NCBI RefSeq assembly: GCF_033100115.1
Contig: NZ_CP136910.1
Span: 1,798,001-1,862,000, forward strand
Direction: 5' to 3'
From: Anaerocolumna sp. AGMB13020
Lineage (GTDB): Bacteria > Bacillota > Clostridia > Lachnospirales > Lachnospiraceae
DNA length: 64,000 nucleotides
Positions 36,149 to 44,354 of the stretch are shown here, piece by piece. The notes beneath the pieces were generated by a model. That model did not search any database. It worked only from the letters and a program-made list of their open reading frames with translations, and had not been told where the DNA came from. The translations under genes were made by a program, and so were the position numbers. The first letter of the stretch is position 1. Every line of letters starts with the position of its first letter.

Positions 36149-36731
36149 GATTACCTCTCCTGTTTTAAATATGTTTCGTATTGCAGAATATCTTCGATAT
36201 CAGGCATTTATTTTTTTTGTTCATATTAAATAAGTAAATGCTAAATATCTGTGGTTCTTATATTTATTTATAACACACATCCCGTTTCTCTGCTTCTTAA
36301 TGATTGCCAAACACCTATCATATATTGCTATTTTTAAGCAATAGGAACTAAATTTAATTAGCATAAATCGGATTTTATATAATAAAATTTATGAAATAAT
36401 ATTGAAATCCCTCCTATCTGATTGTAAAAACTGTACATATATACAACTATACATCTTTGTGTGTCCTGCAGATATTGCCATTTAATGCCTAGCCTATTAT
36501 GCCCAAATTAAACTTATGAAAACTTTAATATATAGGCAATAAATAATTATGGAAGGCATATTTTGTATTATATAGTAAAAAAACAATTGTGTATTTACAT
36601 TTTAACCAAATCAAACTATAATGTTAAATACGAAATTGTTTATTATGTATACTAATTATCCTATAAACGCCGTTCTGCTCAATCCTGCATATCTGCCGCA
36701 ATATTGGATGAGCTCCCAACAGGAGGCTACT
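36149..36731. other. AT-rich divergent intergenic region
   Basis: About 580 bases between the binding-protein fusion (minus) and the AraC gene (plus). It contains a well-formed plus promoter at 36594-36622 and a short dyad (ATATC TTC GATAT) near 36190. The open frame starting at 36621 begins upstream of the predicted transcription start, so it is not real coding sequence up to 36732. I did not find a convincing minus promoter. Confidence 0.6.
36594..36622 (+). promoter_or_regulatory. Predicted sigma-A promoter for the AraC-GH2 operon
   Basis: -35 TTTACA (36594-36599), exact 17-base spacer, -10 TATAAT (36617-36622). Transcription from about 36629 leaves a leader of about 100 bases before the ATG at 36732. 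Confidence 0.7.
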
Positions 36732-37643
36732 ATGATTGAAAAATTAACAGGTACCAGAGAAACCGTATTTCATCTGGAAAATTTACAGGTCCGTCTTCAT
36801 ATTAATCGGGAATACGAAGATTATCCTATGCACTGGCATACAGATACGGAGATAATCATGCCTGTTGAAAATACCTATTCTGCAGTGGTGAACAAAGAAA
36901 AATACATACTAAATCCCGGCGATATTATTATCATTCCCTCCGGTGAAATACACGAATTATATGCTCCGCCCACAGGACGGCGCTTCATCCTTCAATGTGA
37001 CAATTCCCTGCTCAATGGCTTGAACGGAATCGATTCCATCAGCAGTGGTTTTTATCCCTGTATCTGTATCAAGTCAGAGGACAGTACCAGCTACCAGAAG
37101 CAATTGGTGGACATCATGAACAAGGTCGCGGAGGAATATATCAACCGTCCGCCTCTTTATGAAGCCTCCATAAATGCCCTGCTGACCTCATTTTTTGTAA
37201 TTGTAGGCAGGAACTGTATCAATCTGGACAGGCAGAATAAAAATTTAATCAAAAAGAAACAGCATCAGTATATTGATAAATTCCTGCATATCTGCCAGTA
37301 TATCAATGACCACTGTACGGAAAACCTTACCATCGATAAGCTTGCGACCCTGGCAGGCTTTAGCAAATATCATTTCTCCCGGCTGTTTTATAATTTCTCA
37401 GGCGTGACTTATTATGACTACCTGATTAAACGCCGCATATTATTTGCTGAGAGCCTTTTAGCAGATCCCAATCTTTCCGTAGTGGAGATTGCCATGCGAA
37501 GCGGCTTCAACAGTCTTTCGACCTTTAACCGTAATTTCAGAACCATAAAGAACTGTACCCCTACGGAATACAGAAGTATGCACTGTTCCATGCAGAATCT
37601 GGAATTCCCCCAGGCAGAAAGTCAAAAGAAATCGGCACTGTAA
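36732..37643 (+). CDS. AraC-family regulator with N-terminal cupin domain
   Basis: About 303 residues. The start is the ATG five bases after CAGGAGG; earlier in-frame ATGs have no ribosome binding site and the first precedes the predicted transcription start. The N-terminal half is a cupin (HWHTDTEIIMPVEN, YILNPGDIIIIPSGEIHELY), which binds sugar in this family. The C-terminal ~100 residues are the AraC double helix-turn-helix (LTIDKLATLAGFSKYHFSRL, SVVEIAMRSGFNSLSTFNR). It is followed after 23 bases by a GH2 gene in the same direction and is divergent from the importer series, so it probably controls one or both. Confidence 0.92.
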   Translation: MIEKLTGTRETVFHLENLQVRLHINREYEDYPMHWHTDTEIIMPVENTYSAVVNKEKYILNPGDIIIIPSGEIHELYAPPTGRRFILQCDNSLLNGLNGIDSISSGFYPCICIKSEDSTSYQKQLVDIMNKVAEEYINRPPLYEASINALLTSFFVIVGRNCINLDRQNKNLIKKKQHQYIDKFLHICQYINDHCTENLTIDKLATLAGFSKYHFSRLFYNFSGVTYYDYLIKRRILFAESLLADPNLSVVEIAMRSGFNSLSTFNRNFRTIKNCTPTEYRSMHCSMQNLEFPQAESQKKSAL

Positions 37644-37666
37644 TTCATAGTTGCGGAAAGGAAGTC

Positions 37667-40600
37667 ATGGCACAGCAGGAACTGTTCAACGCTAATTGGT
37701 ATTTTCGGAAAATGCCGGTCAACAGCTCATTGGAGGAAGCAACGAAAGCTTCTCTTAGCTGGGAGGCCGTCAGTCTCCCCCACGACTGGCTAATCTATGA
37801 TACAAGAAATCTTTATAAAGCTGGAGACGGCTGGTATAAGAAGTATTTCAGCTGCTCCCCTCCCAGGGACGGTTCAAGGGTAACCCTTCGTTTTGAAGGT
37901 GTCTATATGAACTGTACTATTTTCGTCAACGGACAACCTGCAGGTTCCTGGAAGTATGGTTATACCACTTTTGAAACAGATATAACCGACTTTTTAACCG
38001 AAGCCGAGAACGAAGTACTGGTACAGGTTACCTACGAATCACCCAACTCCAGGTGGTACACCGGTGCGGGAATCTACCGCAATGTATATCTTATAACAAG
38101 GCCAAAGGTACATATTGCTTCGGATGGAGTCTATGTATCAACTACAGACACCGGTCGCGAATGGGAGGTTTATACGGACAGTACCCTTTGTTTTCCGCGT
38201 GATATTTCTCCTGCTGCCGCTTATCGGTTAACGCAGAGTATTTTTGATTCTAAGGGTACCTGTATAGCAGAAAACGAACTCCCTCTTACCCCCGAAAATC
38301 TCCATCCCCTCCAGGAAGCTTACAGCTTAGGTGCTGCTTATCAGTGTATCTGTACACTGAAGGTCAAGGCTCCCTTATTATGGGATACGGAACACCCCAA
38401 CCGATACCGGATACTAACCCGTCTATTTTTCTCCAAGGAGTTACTGGATGAAACAGAGCAGAGCTTCGGATTTCGCACGCTTTCCTTTTCTCCGGATAAA
38501 GGCTTTTTTCTGAATGGACGGCAGCTGTCCCTAAAGGGTGTCTGCGAACATCATGACCTTGGCTGCCTTGGGTCGGCAGTTTGGAAAGAAGCACTGAGGA
38601 AACGCTTCCTGCTTTTAAAGGAAATGGGGGCAAATGCCATTCGAACCGCTCACAATATGCCCTCGGTAGAATTTATGGATCTTGCGGATGAACTGGGGTT
38701 TCTTGTAGTTTCAGAAGCTTTTGATATGTGGGAGAGAAAGAAGACGGAATATGATTATGCCAGATTTTTTTCCGAATGGCACGAGAAGGATATCAGAAAC
38801 TGGATTTGCCGGGACAGGAACCGCCCCAGTATTATCATGTGGAGCATTGGAAATGAAATATATGACACCCATGCCGGGGAACGGGGGCAGGAACTGACAG
38901 AGCACCTTAAGGATCTGGTCACCCGCTATGATTATAAAGGCAATGCCCCGGTTACCATAGGCTCTAATTACATGCCCTGGGAAAATGCCCAGAAATGTGC
39001 GGATATTGTAAAACTGGCCGGATACAATTATGGTGATAAATACTATGACAAGCATCACAAAGAACATCCCGACTGGATCATATACGGAAGCGAGACCGCT
39101 TCTACCGTTCAGAGCAGAGGAATCTATCATTTCCCACTGTCAAGACCGGTTCTCTCCGACGATGACGAGCAATGCTCCTCTCTAGGAAACAGTTCTACCA
39201 GCTGGGGTGCCAGAAGTACGGAAAGCTGTATTATTGCGCACCGGGATACCCCTTATGCCCTGGGCCAGTTTATCTGGACCGGCTTTGATTATATTGGTGA
39301 GCCTACTCCTTACCACACAAAGAATTCTTACTTCGGCCAGATAGATACCGCCGGTTTTCCAAAGGATTCTTTCTACCTCTATCAGGCAGAGTGGACGGAT
39401 TACAAAGTGAAACCCATGGTACATCTCTTTCCATATTGGGACTTCTCTCCGGGTCAGCTGATCGATGTAAGGGTATGCTCCAATGCCCCTTGTGTGGAAC
39501 TCTTCTTAAACCAGCGTTCTTTGGGCGCCTTTAACATTGACCATCAAAAAGGTGAAAAGCTTCTTGGTGAGTGGCAGATTCCTTACGAAGAAGGAGAGTT
39601 AAAAGCCATAGCCTATGATGAAGAGGGAAATCCTATTGCAGAAGACCGGAAAGTCTCTTTTACCGATGCGAAAACCCTGTCCTTAACCGCTTCTAAACCT
39701 ACTCTCCAAGCCAATGGGAAAGATCTTATCTTCCTGGAGATCAGCACGAGAGACACGGAAGTTAATCCGGTGGAAAATGCCAATAACCGGGTCACGGTTA
39801 CAGTGGAAGGCCCTGGCATTCTTCTGGGTTTGGACAATGGAGACAGCACCGATTATGATCAGTATAAGGAAAACAGCCGCAGACTCTTTAGCGGCAAGCT
39901 TCTTGCAGTTATTTCCAGTACCTTGGCTCCTGGTATGATTAAAATTACAGTAACCTCCAAAGGGCTTTCACCAGCAACACTGTATCTGCCTTCCTTCGCT
40001 GCAGATGAAAACTTAGGAGATACCGGCTTTTATGACTATTTAGGAGGACATGCCTGCCAGACAAGCAGCATTTCACCGGAAATTCCCATACGAAAACTGG
40101 AAATCCTTGCACCGGACGGTAACTGCCTGTCCCCCCTTACCAAAACCCTGCCAGTGGAAATTCGGATCCATCCCCCTAATGCAGATTATCGTGATATAAC
40201 GATACGTGCAACAGATGCAGGCGGAGTTCCTACTAATCTTGCCCTTGTAAAAACAGAGGGGTTAAAAGGTGAAATAACCGGTCTGGGTGATGGTATGTTC
40301 TATATTCGCTGTTACTGCCGAAACGGTGCAGACCGGATTAAAATGTACTCTCAGCTCGAATTTTACGTACAAGGGCTTGGTGAAGCTACTTTAAATCCCT
40401 ATGAATTCATTTCAGCTTCTGTCCATACCTGGGGATTAAACCTTACCAATGGAAATGAGAGGGGTATGGCTACTGCAAGAGAGGGAAAAAGCATCCTAAG
40501 CTTTGACCGCCTTGATTTCGGTGAATATGGTTCCAATGTAATTACCCTTCCAATTTTTTCTCTGGATGATGAGGCTTTTTCCATCGAAGTTTGGGAAGGT

Positions 40601-41152
40601 ATCCCAGAAGCGGAGAACTCCGGATTTCTAACAACCCTTGATTATCAGAAGCCTTCCCACTGGAATACCTATCAGGAAGAAACCTATCAGCTGCCAAAGC
40701 GATTGAAGGGTATAACCTCTTTAAGTTTTGTTCTGTATCGTAAGATTCATTTAAAGGGTTTTATATTCAGAAAACCGATGAAAGCCTACGAAGAAATACA
40801 GGCAATTGAAAATTCCAGCATTTATGGTGACAGCTATCTTTTAAGGGAAGATGCCATTGAAGAAATAGGAAATAATGTAACACTTACCTTCCGAGATATG
40901 AATTTTACTGACAAAGGTTTTAAACGCCTGCTTCTCTGCGGTCATTCCCCTTTGGATAAAAATACGATTCACTTACATTTTAAAGCTAAGGATGGTTTTC
41001 TACTCAGTCGCCAGCTGGTGGAATTCGAATACTCCCCAGATTACGTTATCAAGGAATTCACTCTGGAAAATGTCACTGGAGAAACGGAAGTTTCCTTTCT
41101 CTTCCTACCGGGCTGCCGCTTTGACTTTAAGTGGTTTCGCTTTGAAGAGTAG
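37667..41152 (+). CDS. Large GH2 beta-galactosidase-family enzyme
   Basis: A 1,161-residue enzyme with the GH2 order: sugar-binding beta-sandwich (residues ~1-150), immunoglobulin-like domain, TIM barrel (~275-560) and about 600 residues of extra beta domains. The acid/base is Glu397 in MWSIGNEIYD and the nucleophile Glu476 in IIYGSETAS. The extra C-terminal domains (immunoglobulin-like, then beta-sandwich segments ending LPGCRFDFKWFRFEE) are typical of the DUF4982-containing GH2 group that acts on plant glycan side chains. No signal peptide, so cytosolic. AAAGGAAGTC precedes the ATG. Specificity (galactose, arabinose, or other) cannot be fixed from sequence. Its last 26 bases overlap the 3' end of the convergent esterase gene. 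Confidence 0.93.
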   Translation: MAQQELFNANWYFRKMPVNSSLEEATKASLSWEAVSLPHDWLIYDTRNLYKAGDGWYKKYFSCSPPRDGSRVTLRFEGVYMNCTIFVNGQPAGSWKYGYTTFETDITDFLTEAENEVLVQVTYESPNSRWYTGAGIYRNVYLITRPKVHIASDGVYVSTTDTGREWEVYTDSTLCFPRDISPAAAYRLTQSIFDSKGTCIAENELPLTPENLHPLQEAYSLGAAYQCICTLKVKAPLLWDTEHPNRYRILTRLFFSKELLDETEQSFGFRTLSFSPDKGFFLNGRQLSLKGVCEHHDLGCLGSAVWKEALRKRFLLLKEMGANAIRTAHNMPSVEFMDLADELGFLVVSEAFDMWERKKTEYDYARFFSEWHEKDIRNWICRDRNRPSIIMWSIGNEIYDTHAGERGQELTEHLKDLVTRYDYKGNAPVTIGSNYMPWENAQKCADIVKLAGYNYGDKYYDKHHKEHPDWIIYGSETASTVQSRGIYHFPLSRPVLSDDDEQCSSLGNSSTSWGARSTESCIIAHRDTPYALGQFIWTGFDYIGEPTPYHTKNSYFGQIDTAGFPKDSFYLYQAEWTDYKVKPMVHLFPYWDFSPGQLIDVRVCSNAPCVELFLNQRSLGAFNIDHQKGEKLLGEWQIPYEEGELKAIAYDEEGNPIAEDRKVSFTDAKTLSLTASKPTLQANGKDLIFLEISTRDTEVNPVENANNRVTVTVEGPGILLGLDNGDSTDYDQYKENSRRLFSGKLLAVISSTLAPGMIKITVTSKGLSPATLYLPSFAADENLGDTGFYDYLGGHACQTSSISPEIPIRKLEILAPDGNCLSPLTKTLPVEIRIHPPNADYRDITIRATDAGGVPTNLALVKTEGLKGEITGLGDGMFYIRCYCRNGADRIKMYSQLEFYVQGLGEATLNPYEFISASVHTWGLNLTNGNERGMATAREGKSILSFDRLDFGEYGSNVITLPIFSLDDEAFSIEVWEGIPEAENSGFLTTLDYQKPSHWNTYQEETYQLPKRLKGITSLSFVLYRKIHLKGFIFRKPMKAYEEIQAIENSSIYGDSYLLREDAIEEIGNNVTLTFRDMNFTDKGFKRLLLCGHSPLDKNTIHLHFKAKDGFLLSRQLVEFEYSPDYVIKEFTLENVTGETEVSFLFLPGCRFDFKWFRFEE

Positions 41153-41951
41153 TTTCTTTCCCCAAAAGCCATTGAACAGATAACTCCAGATGTTTATTCC
41201 AATATACCCAATTATGTACGCCTTCTCCTTCTTTGTAAATATGAGCAATCTCCTGCTCAACTAAGAAGCTGTGAAGTTTACGGTTCGATTCTATGAGAAA
41301 ATCCTCTGCTCCGCATACCAAGTAAATATCCGGAATCAGCTTGCCTGCTGCTTTTAAGTTCTCAAGACAGAATCTGGGGTCTTTGTTGCCGTTTCTTAAT
41401 TGCTCTGCCTCTCCGAATATCCTCCTCTGATACTTCTCATCGGAAACACCGTCAGGTAGATATACACCGGCATCCGCTATATTAAGCGCAATGTAGGCTC
41501 CAGAAAGACTGATGATCTTTGAAAAAGTCTCCGAAAATCTGAGACCATTGATCATGGCCCCGTAACCTCCCATGGAAAACCCTCCGATATAGGTATCCTC
41601 TCTGTCCTCTGACAAATGGAAAAGGCTTCTTGTATAGGCTACCAGTTCTTCTCCTATAAACCTGCTGAAATCTTCTCCTTTATCCATATCCTCCAGATAA
41701 AAAGAGTTCTCTCCGCTAGGAAAAATAACTGCAAGATTATTTATTCCTGCTAAAAAACCGATATTGGAGTTCATGATATAATCATTACAATCACCCGTGT
41801 AACCATGCAGCAGATATAATGTCTTCCTCTTTTCTTTTGAAAATTCTCCGGCTTTTCCTGGAGTGTACCCATTTTCATTGGGAATCAGTGCCTTAAAGGT
41901 CACCGATCTTTTAAGGGTATAGGACGGAAATGTAACTTCTATTATAGACAT
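41127..41951 (-). CDS. Cytosolic CE1-type esterase (esterase D-like)
   Basis: A 274-residue alpha/beta hydrolase without signal peptide. LYLLHGYTGDCNDY forms the oxyanion region, GGFSMGGYGA is the nucleophile elbow, VCGAEDFLI holds the acid and EGVHNWVYW the histidine. Relatives are annotated as tributyrin or acetyl-xylan esterases, and removing acetyl groups from imported xylo-oligosaccharides fits the context. GAAGGAGGCAGTACATT precedes the ATG. It lies 116 bases downstream of the DUF3237 gene and converges on the GH2 gene with a 26-base overlap of coding ends, leaving no room for an ordinary terminator between the two. Confidence 0.9.
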   Translation of the reverse strand: MSIIEVTFPSYTLKRSVTFKALIPNENGYTPGKAGEFSKEKRKTLYLLHGYTGDCNDYIMNSNIGFLAGINNLAVIFPSGENSFYLEDMDKGEDFSRFIGEELVAYTRSLFHLSEDREDTYIGGFSMGGYGAMINGLRFSETFSKIISLSGAYIALNIADAGVYLPDGVSDEKYQRRIFGEAEQLRNGNKDPRFCLENLKAAGKLIPDIYLVCGAEDFLIESNRKLHSFLVEQEIAHIYKEGEGVHNWVYWNKHLELSVQWLLGKETTLQSETT

Positions 41952-42067
41952 AATGTACTGCCTCCTTCTTTATTTTATGCAGCATGTTATAAGTGTCAGT
42001 GTTCGATTTATTTTTCCCAAGAGAATCTATACTGCCAAATTAAAATAGAATTCCCTGAATGTTCTCT

Positions 42068-42487
42068 CTACAACAGTCTATATATTTTAATTTCAACAGA
42101 TACTCTGCCTTCTCCCGGTTTCAGACTGCCTACATATACACCACGATTCAGCCAGCCATATTTTCCTTTACTGTCTGCGGTAAATTTGGGTGAAGTCTTA
42201 ATCAGCCTGGTATCCTCTGGTTCCAGTATTCCTTCATTTTCAACAGCGATATACTCTCCATCCTCCGTAAGCAACAGATATTTGGCAAAGGCATGTGCAT
42301 AATTCCCTGGCTTTTGTGTGTTCCAGTCTGCACCGCCGTTTACGATTGTTCCTTTCATTCTGCCCTCGAAGGTTCCTCCCGTTATGGGAATAACCCTAAG
42401 GTATCCGTCAATACCTTCTTTTACCTCCAGCGCTTCTGAACACTCCACCTTTAAATGCATGATTTCTTCTGCTTCTAATTGTATCAA
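42068..42487 (-). CDS. DUF3237 family protein
   Basis: A 139-residue single-domain protein of the DUF3237 (UPF0311) beta-barrel family, recognised by ITGGTFEGRMKGTIVNGGADW and the C-terminal VYVGSLKPGEGRVSVEIKIYRL. Its function is not established; homologues occur near sugar and aromatic catabolism genes. The start is a TTG with GGGAGGG five to seven bases upstream; the first ATG, nine codons later, has no comparable site. It precedes the CE1 esterase gene on the same strand and may be co-transcribed with it. Confidence 0.85.
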   Translation of the reverse strand: MIQLEAEEIMHLKVECSEALEVKEGIDGYLRVIPITGGTFEGRMKGTIVNGGADWNTQKPGNYAHAFAKYLLLTEDGEYIAVENEGILEPEDTRLIKTSPKFTADSKGKYGWLNRGVYVGSLKPGEGRVSVEIKIYRLL

Positions 42488-42621
42488 CTTACCCTCCCGA
42501 TTAATTGATTTAGATAATATTAGATTTTATCTATTTCATATTATATAACATTTTTTTGCCAATGGATTAAGATTTTCAAATTATTAGAAATTTTAATTCT
42601 ACGTTCCATACGAATAAAAAA

Positions 42622-42675
42622 CCTGGAAATCCTTGTACGCCCATATAAACGGCGCGTACAAGGATTATTTCCAGG
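42622..42675 (-). terminator. Long intrinsic terminator after the GH62 gene
   Basis: A 19-base stem (CCTGGAAAT...CCTTGTACGC against its complement with a three-base bulge) around a 13-base loop, followed on the minus strand by TTTTTT. It lies about 200 bases beyond the GH62 stop, after an AT-rich repeat tract, and upstream of the DUF3237 gene. Confidence 0.88.
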
Positions 42676-42721
42676 CTTCTTTTAATAAATTGTACCCCCA
42701 ATTATACCATTATTTAATTTA

Positions 42722-42886
42722 CATTACCTGATTATTATCGCTTAATCAACATTATCTGATTAACCTTACATCAATATTATCTGATTATCATTATCTAATC
42801 AGCATTACCTCATCAACATTATCTGATTATCATAATCTAATCAACATCACCTGATTTTCATAAACTCATAACCATTACCTGATTAA
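42722..42886. repeat. Imperfect tandem repeats in the 3' flank of the GH62 gene
   Basis: About seven copies of a core close to ACATTATCTGATTA, most followed by a second half near TCATTATCTAATCA, giving a composite unit of about 28 bases. Unit lengths vary (14-30), and the last copy runs over the GH62 stop codon. The tract lies between the stop and the terminator, so it would be transcribed in the 3' untranslated region. Confidence 0.8.
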
Positions 42887-44212
42887 TAAGTAATCTAAAT
42901 AGGCATCCCATTGTCCTATATCCCCTGTCACTACCAGCTGAATCTCCTGGTTGCCAGTACCGTGGGTAATATTATTCAGAGTGTATATAGCAGGCGTACT
43001 TCCAGCGATATAGAAAGTTCCCACCGTCACACCGCCGATCTTTAAAGCCACCGTTGCGGTATTGGCATTATTGGAGCAGGCCCTTATAGAAAAACTATGG
43101 TTGTTGTTTGCAAAGTATTGTGTGTACTTGCAGAGATCATCATTGGCATACAGAGCAACTCCCTGAAAAGGAGAACTGATCTTGCCGGCATACTGGCCAG
43201 CCAGGGTCATATTTTCGCATTCCACCTGTGTTCCATCGGAATAATTTTTGATAAGCCCAAGATCCCAGTTAATCTGCTGATATGCTACTGATATATTGGT
43301 AGTCCCCTGAATCAGGAAGTCAACCCGGTTGATATCATTGATCTCCATTTTCTGATTGTAACCCGAGCGGATAATCTCACCATGGGATACATGGGTAGTC
43401 CATTTACTTCCCTTATAACTGAGGTTGCCTCTATAAGCCCATTTTTCAGCTACCTGGCTCCAGGGTCCGCCTGCACTGGTCGAGGTCCACAGCTCATAAT
43501 ACCTGCCATCTTTCATGTCCTCGATCACCATATAGTACTGGCCGTCTGCCAGTGACTTATACACATGAGCACCTTCAAAGGAATCTCTTATAGCGACACT
43601 TGGAGCTCCCCAACCTTTGGGGAAATTGGAGAGGGTAGTCCTGCGGACATAGAGATTACCGGAACCGTCACTTGGTGTATTATACATATAGGCATAGGTA
43701 TTATCACAAACTATAAAATAATCCCACCCCATATTCCCGGAGATTCCAAAGGACTTTGGTCCTGACCAGGAGTAAGGATCCGCAATGTTGGAAGTGGTGG
43801 CATAAGCTGCTCCATAGGTTCCGTCCTGATAAACCAGATACCATAAACTGCTCGGTTCATAGTAGAACACCTGGGGGGCGCAAAAATAACTCTCACCGAT
43901 TGAGCTCATATAGGTTCTGGGTGCATTCTTGAGGCCTGATATGGTAGTAGCAGAGGTATAGAGCATCTGCCAGCCTCCGCCTTGATTGGCTCCGGTATAA
44001 AACACATGATATTTTCCGCCGTAATAAACAATGGTCGGATCCTTTGCACCATAAAAATCATAGGGTTTAGCCTCTCCATGAAAAATCACCGGTTCCTCCA
44101 CATACCAGGTCGGATTGGCAACCGCAGCAGCTTCCGCTGTAATATTAAAGGATGGCAGTAGCAATGTGCAAAACACAAAACAAGCGATAACTTTTTTTAT
44201 ATATCCCTTCAT
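42875..44212 (-). CDS. Secreted GH62 alpha-L-arabinofuranosidase with C-terminal CBM
   Basis: A 445-residue secreted protein. The signal peptide ends near AEAAA. The GH62 propeller shows Asp58 in FYGAKDPTIVYY, Asp164 in GNMGWDYF and Glu213 in SFEGAHVYK, and ends around INWDLGLI. From about residue 330 a CBM6/35-like beta-sandwich follows (VECENMTLAGQYAG ... WDAYLDYLLIR). GH62 enzymes remove single arabinofuranose branches from arabinoxylan. It lacks a lipobox, so unlike the other surface enzymes here it is released. GTGAGGTGAATAATT precedes the ATG. It lies 142 bases downstream of the CBM22-GH10 xylanase, a natural partner that gains access once branches are removed. Confidence 0.92.
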   Translation of the reverse strand: MKGYIKKVIACFVFCTLLLPSFNITAEAAAVANPTWYVEEPVIFHGEAKPYDFYGAKDPTIVYYGGKYHVFYTGANQGGGWQMLYTSATTISGLKNAPRTYMSSIGESYFCAPQVFYYEPSSLWYLVYQDGTYGAAYATTSNIADPYSWSGPKSFGISGNMGWDYFIVCDNTYAYMYNTPSDGSGNLYVRRTTLSNFPKGWGAPSVAIRDSFEGAHVYKSLADGQYYMVIEDMKDGRYYELWTSTSAGGPWSQVAEKWAYRGNLSYKGSKWTTHVSHGEIIRSGYNQKMEINDINRVDFLIQGTTNISVAYQQINWDLGLIKNYSDGTQVECENMTLAGQYAGKISSPFQGVALYANDDLCKYTQYFANNNHSFSIRACSNNANTATVALKIGGVTVGTFYIAGSTPAIYTLNNITHGTGNQEIQLVVTGDIGQWDAYLDYLLIR

Positions 44213-44354
44213 AATTATTCACCTCACATAATGAAAGATTAACAGTAAACAGGTTTTCTGCTGTCGCGGGCAGTCCAGGTTCAGACTCTTACAGCAGATG
44301 GATATTTATATTCTTAAAGCTGTTCCCCTTTCTTGCCGGGTTTCAGATACCGCC

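Noticed and set aside
36621..36731. Extra 37 N-terminal codons of the AraC regulator
   Set aside because: The ATG at 36621 overlaps the -10 box of a strong promoter and has no ribosome binding site; CAGGAGG stands before the ATG at 36732.
42722..42886. Possible CRISPR array
   Set aside because: The units are imperfect and vary in length, there are no unique spacers and no cas genes are near.
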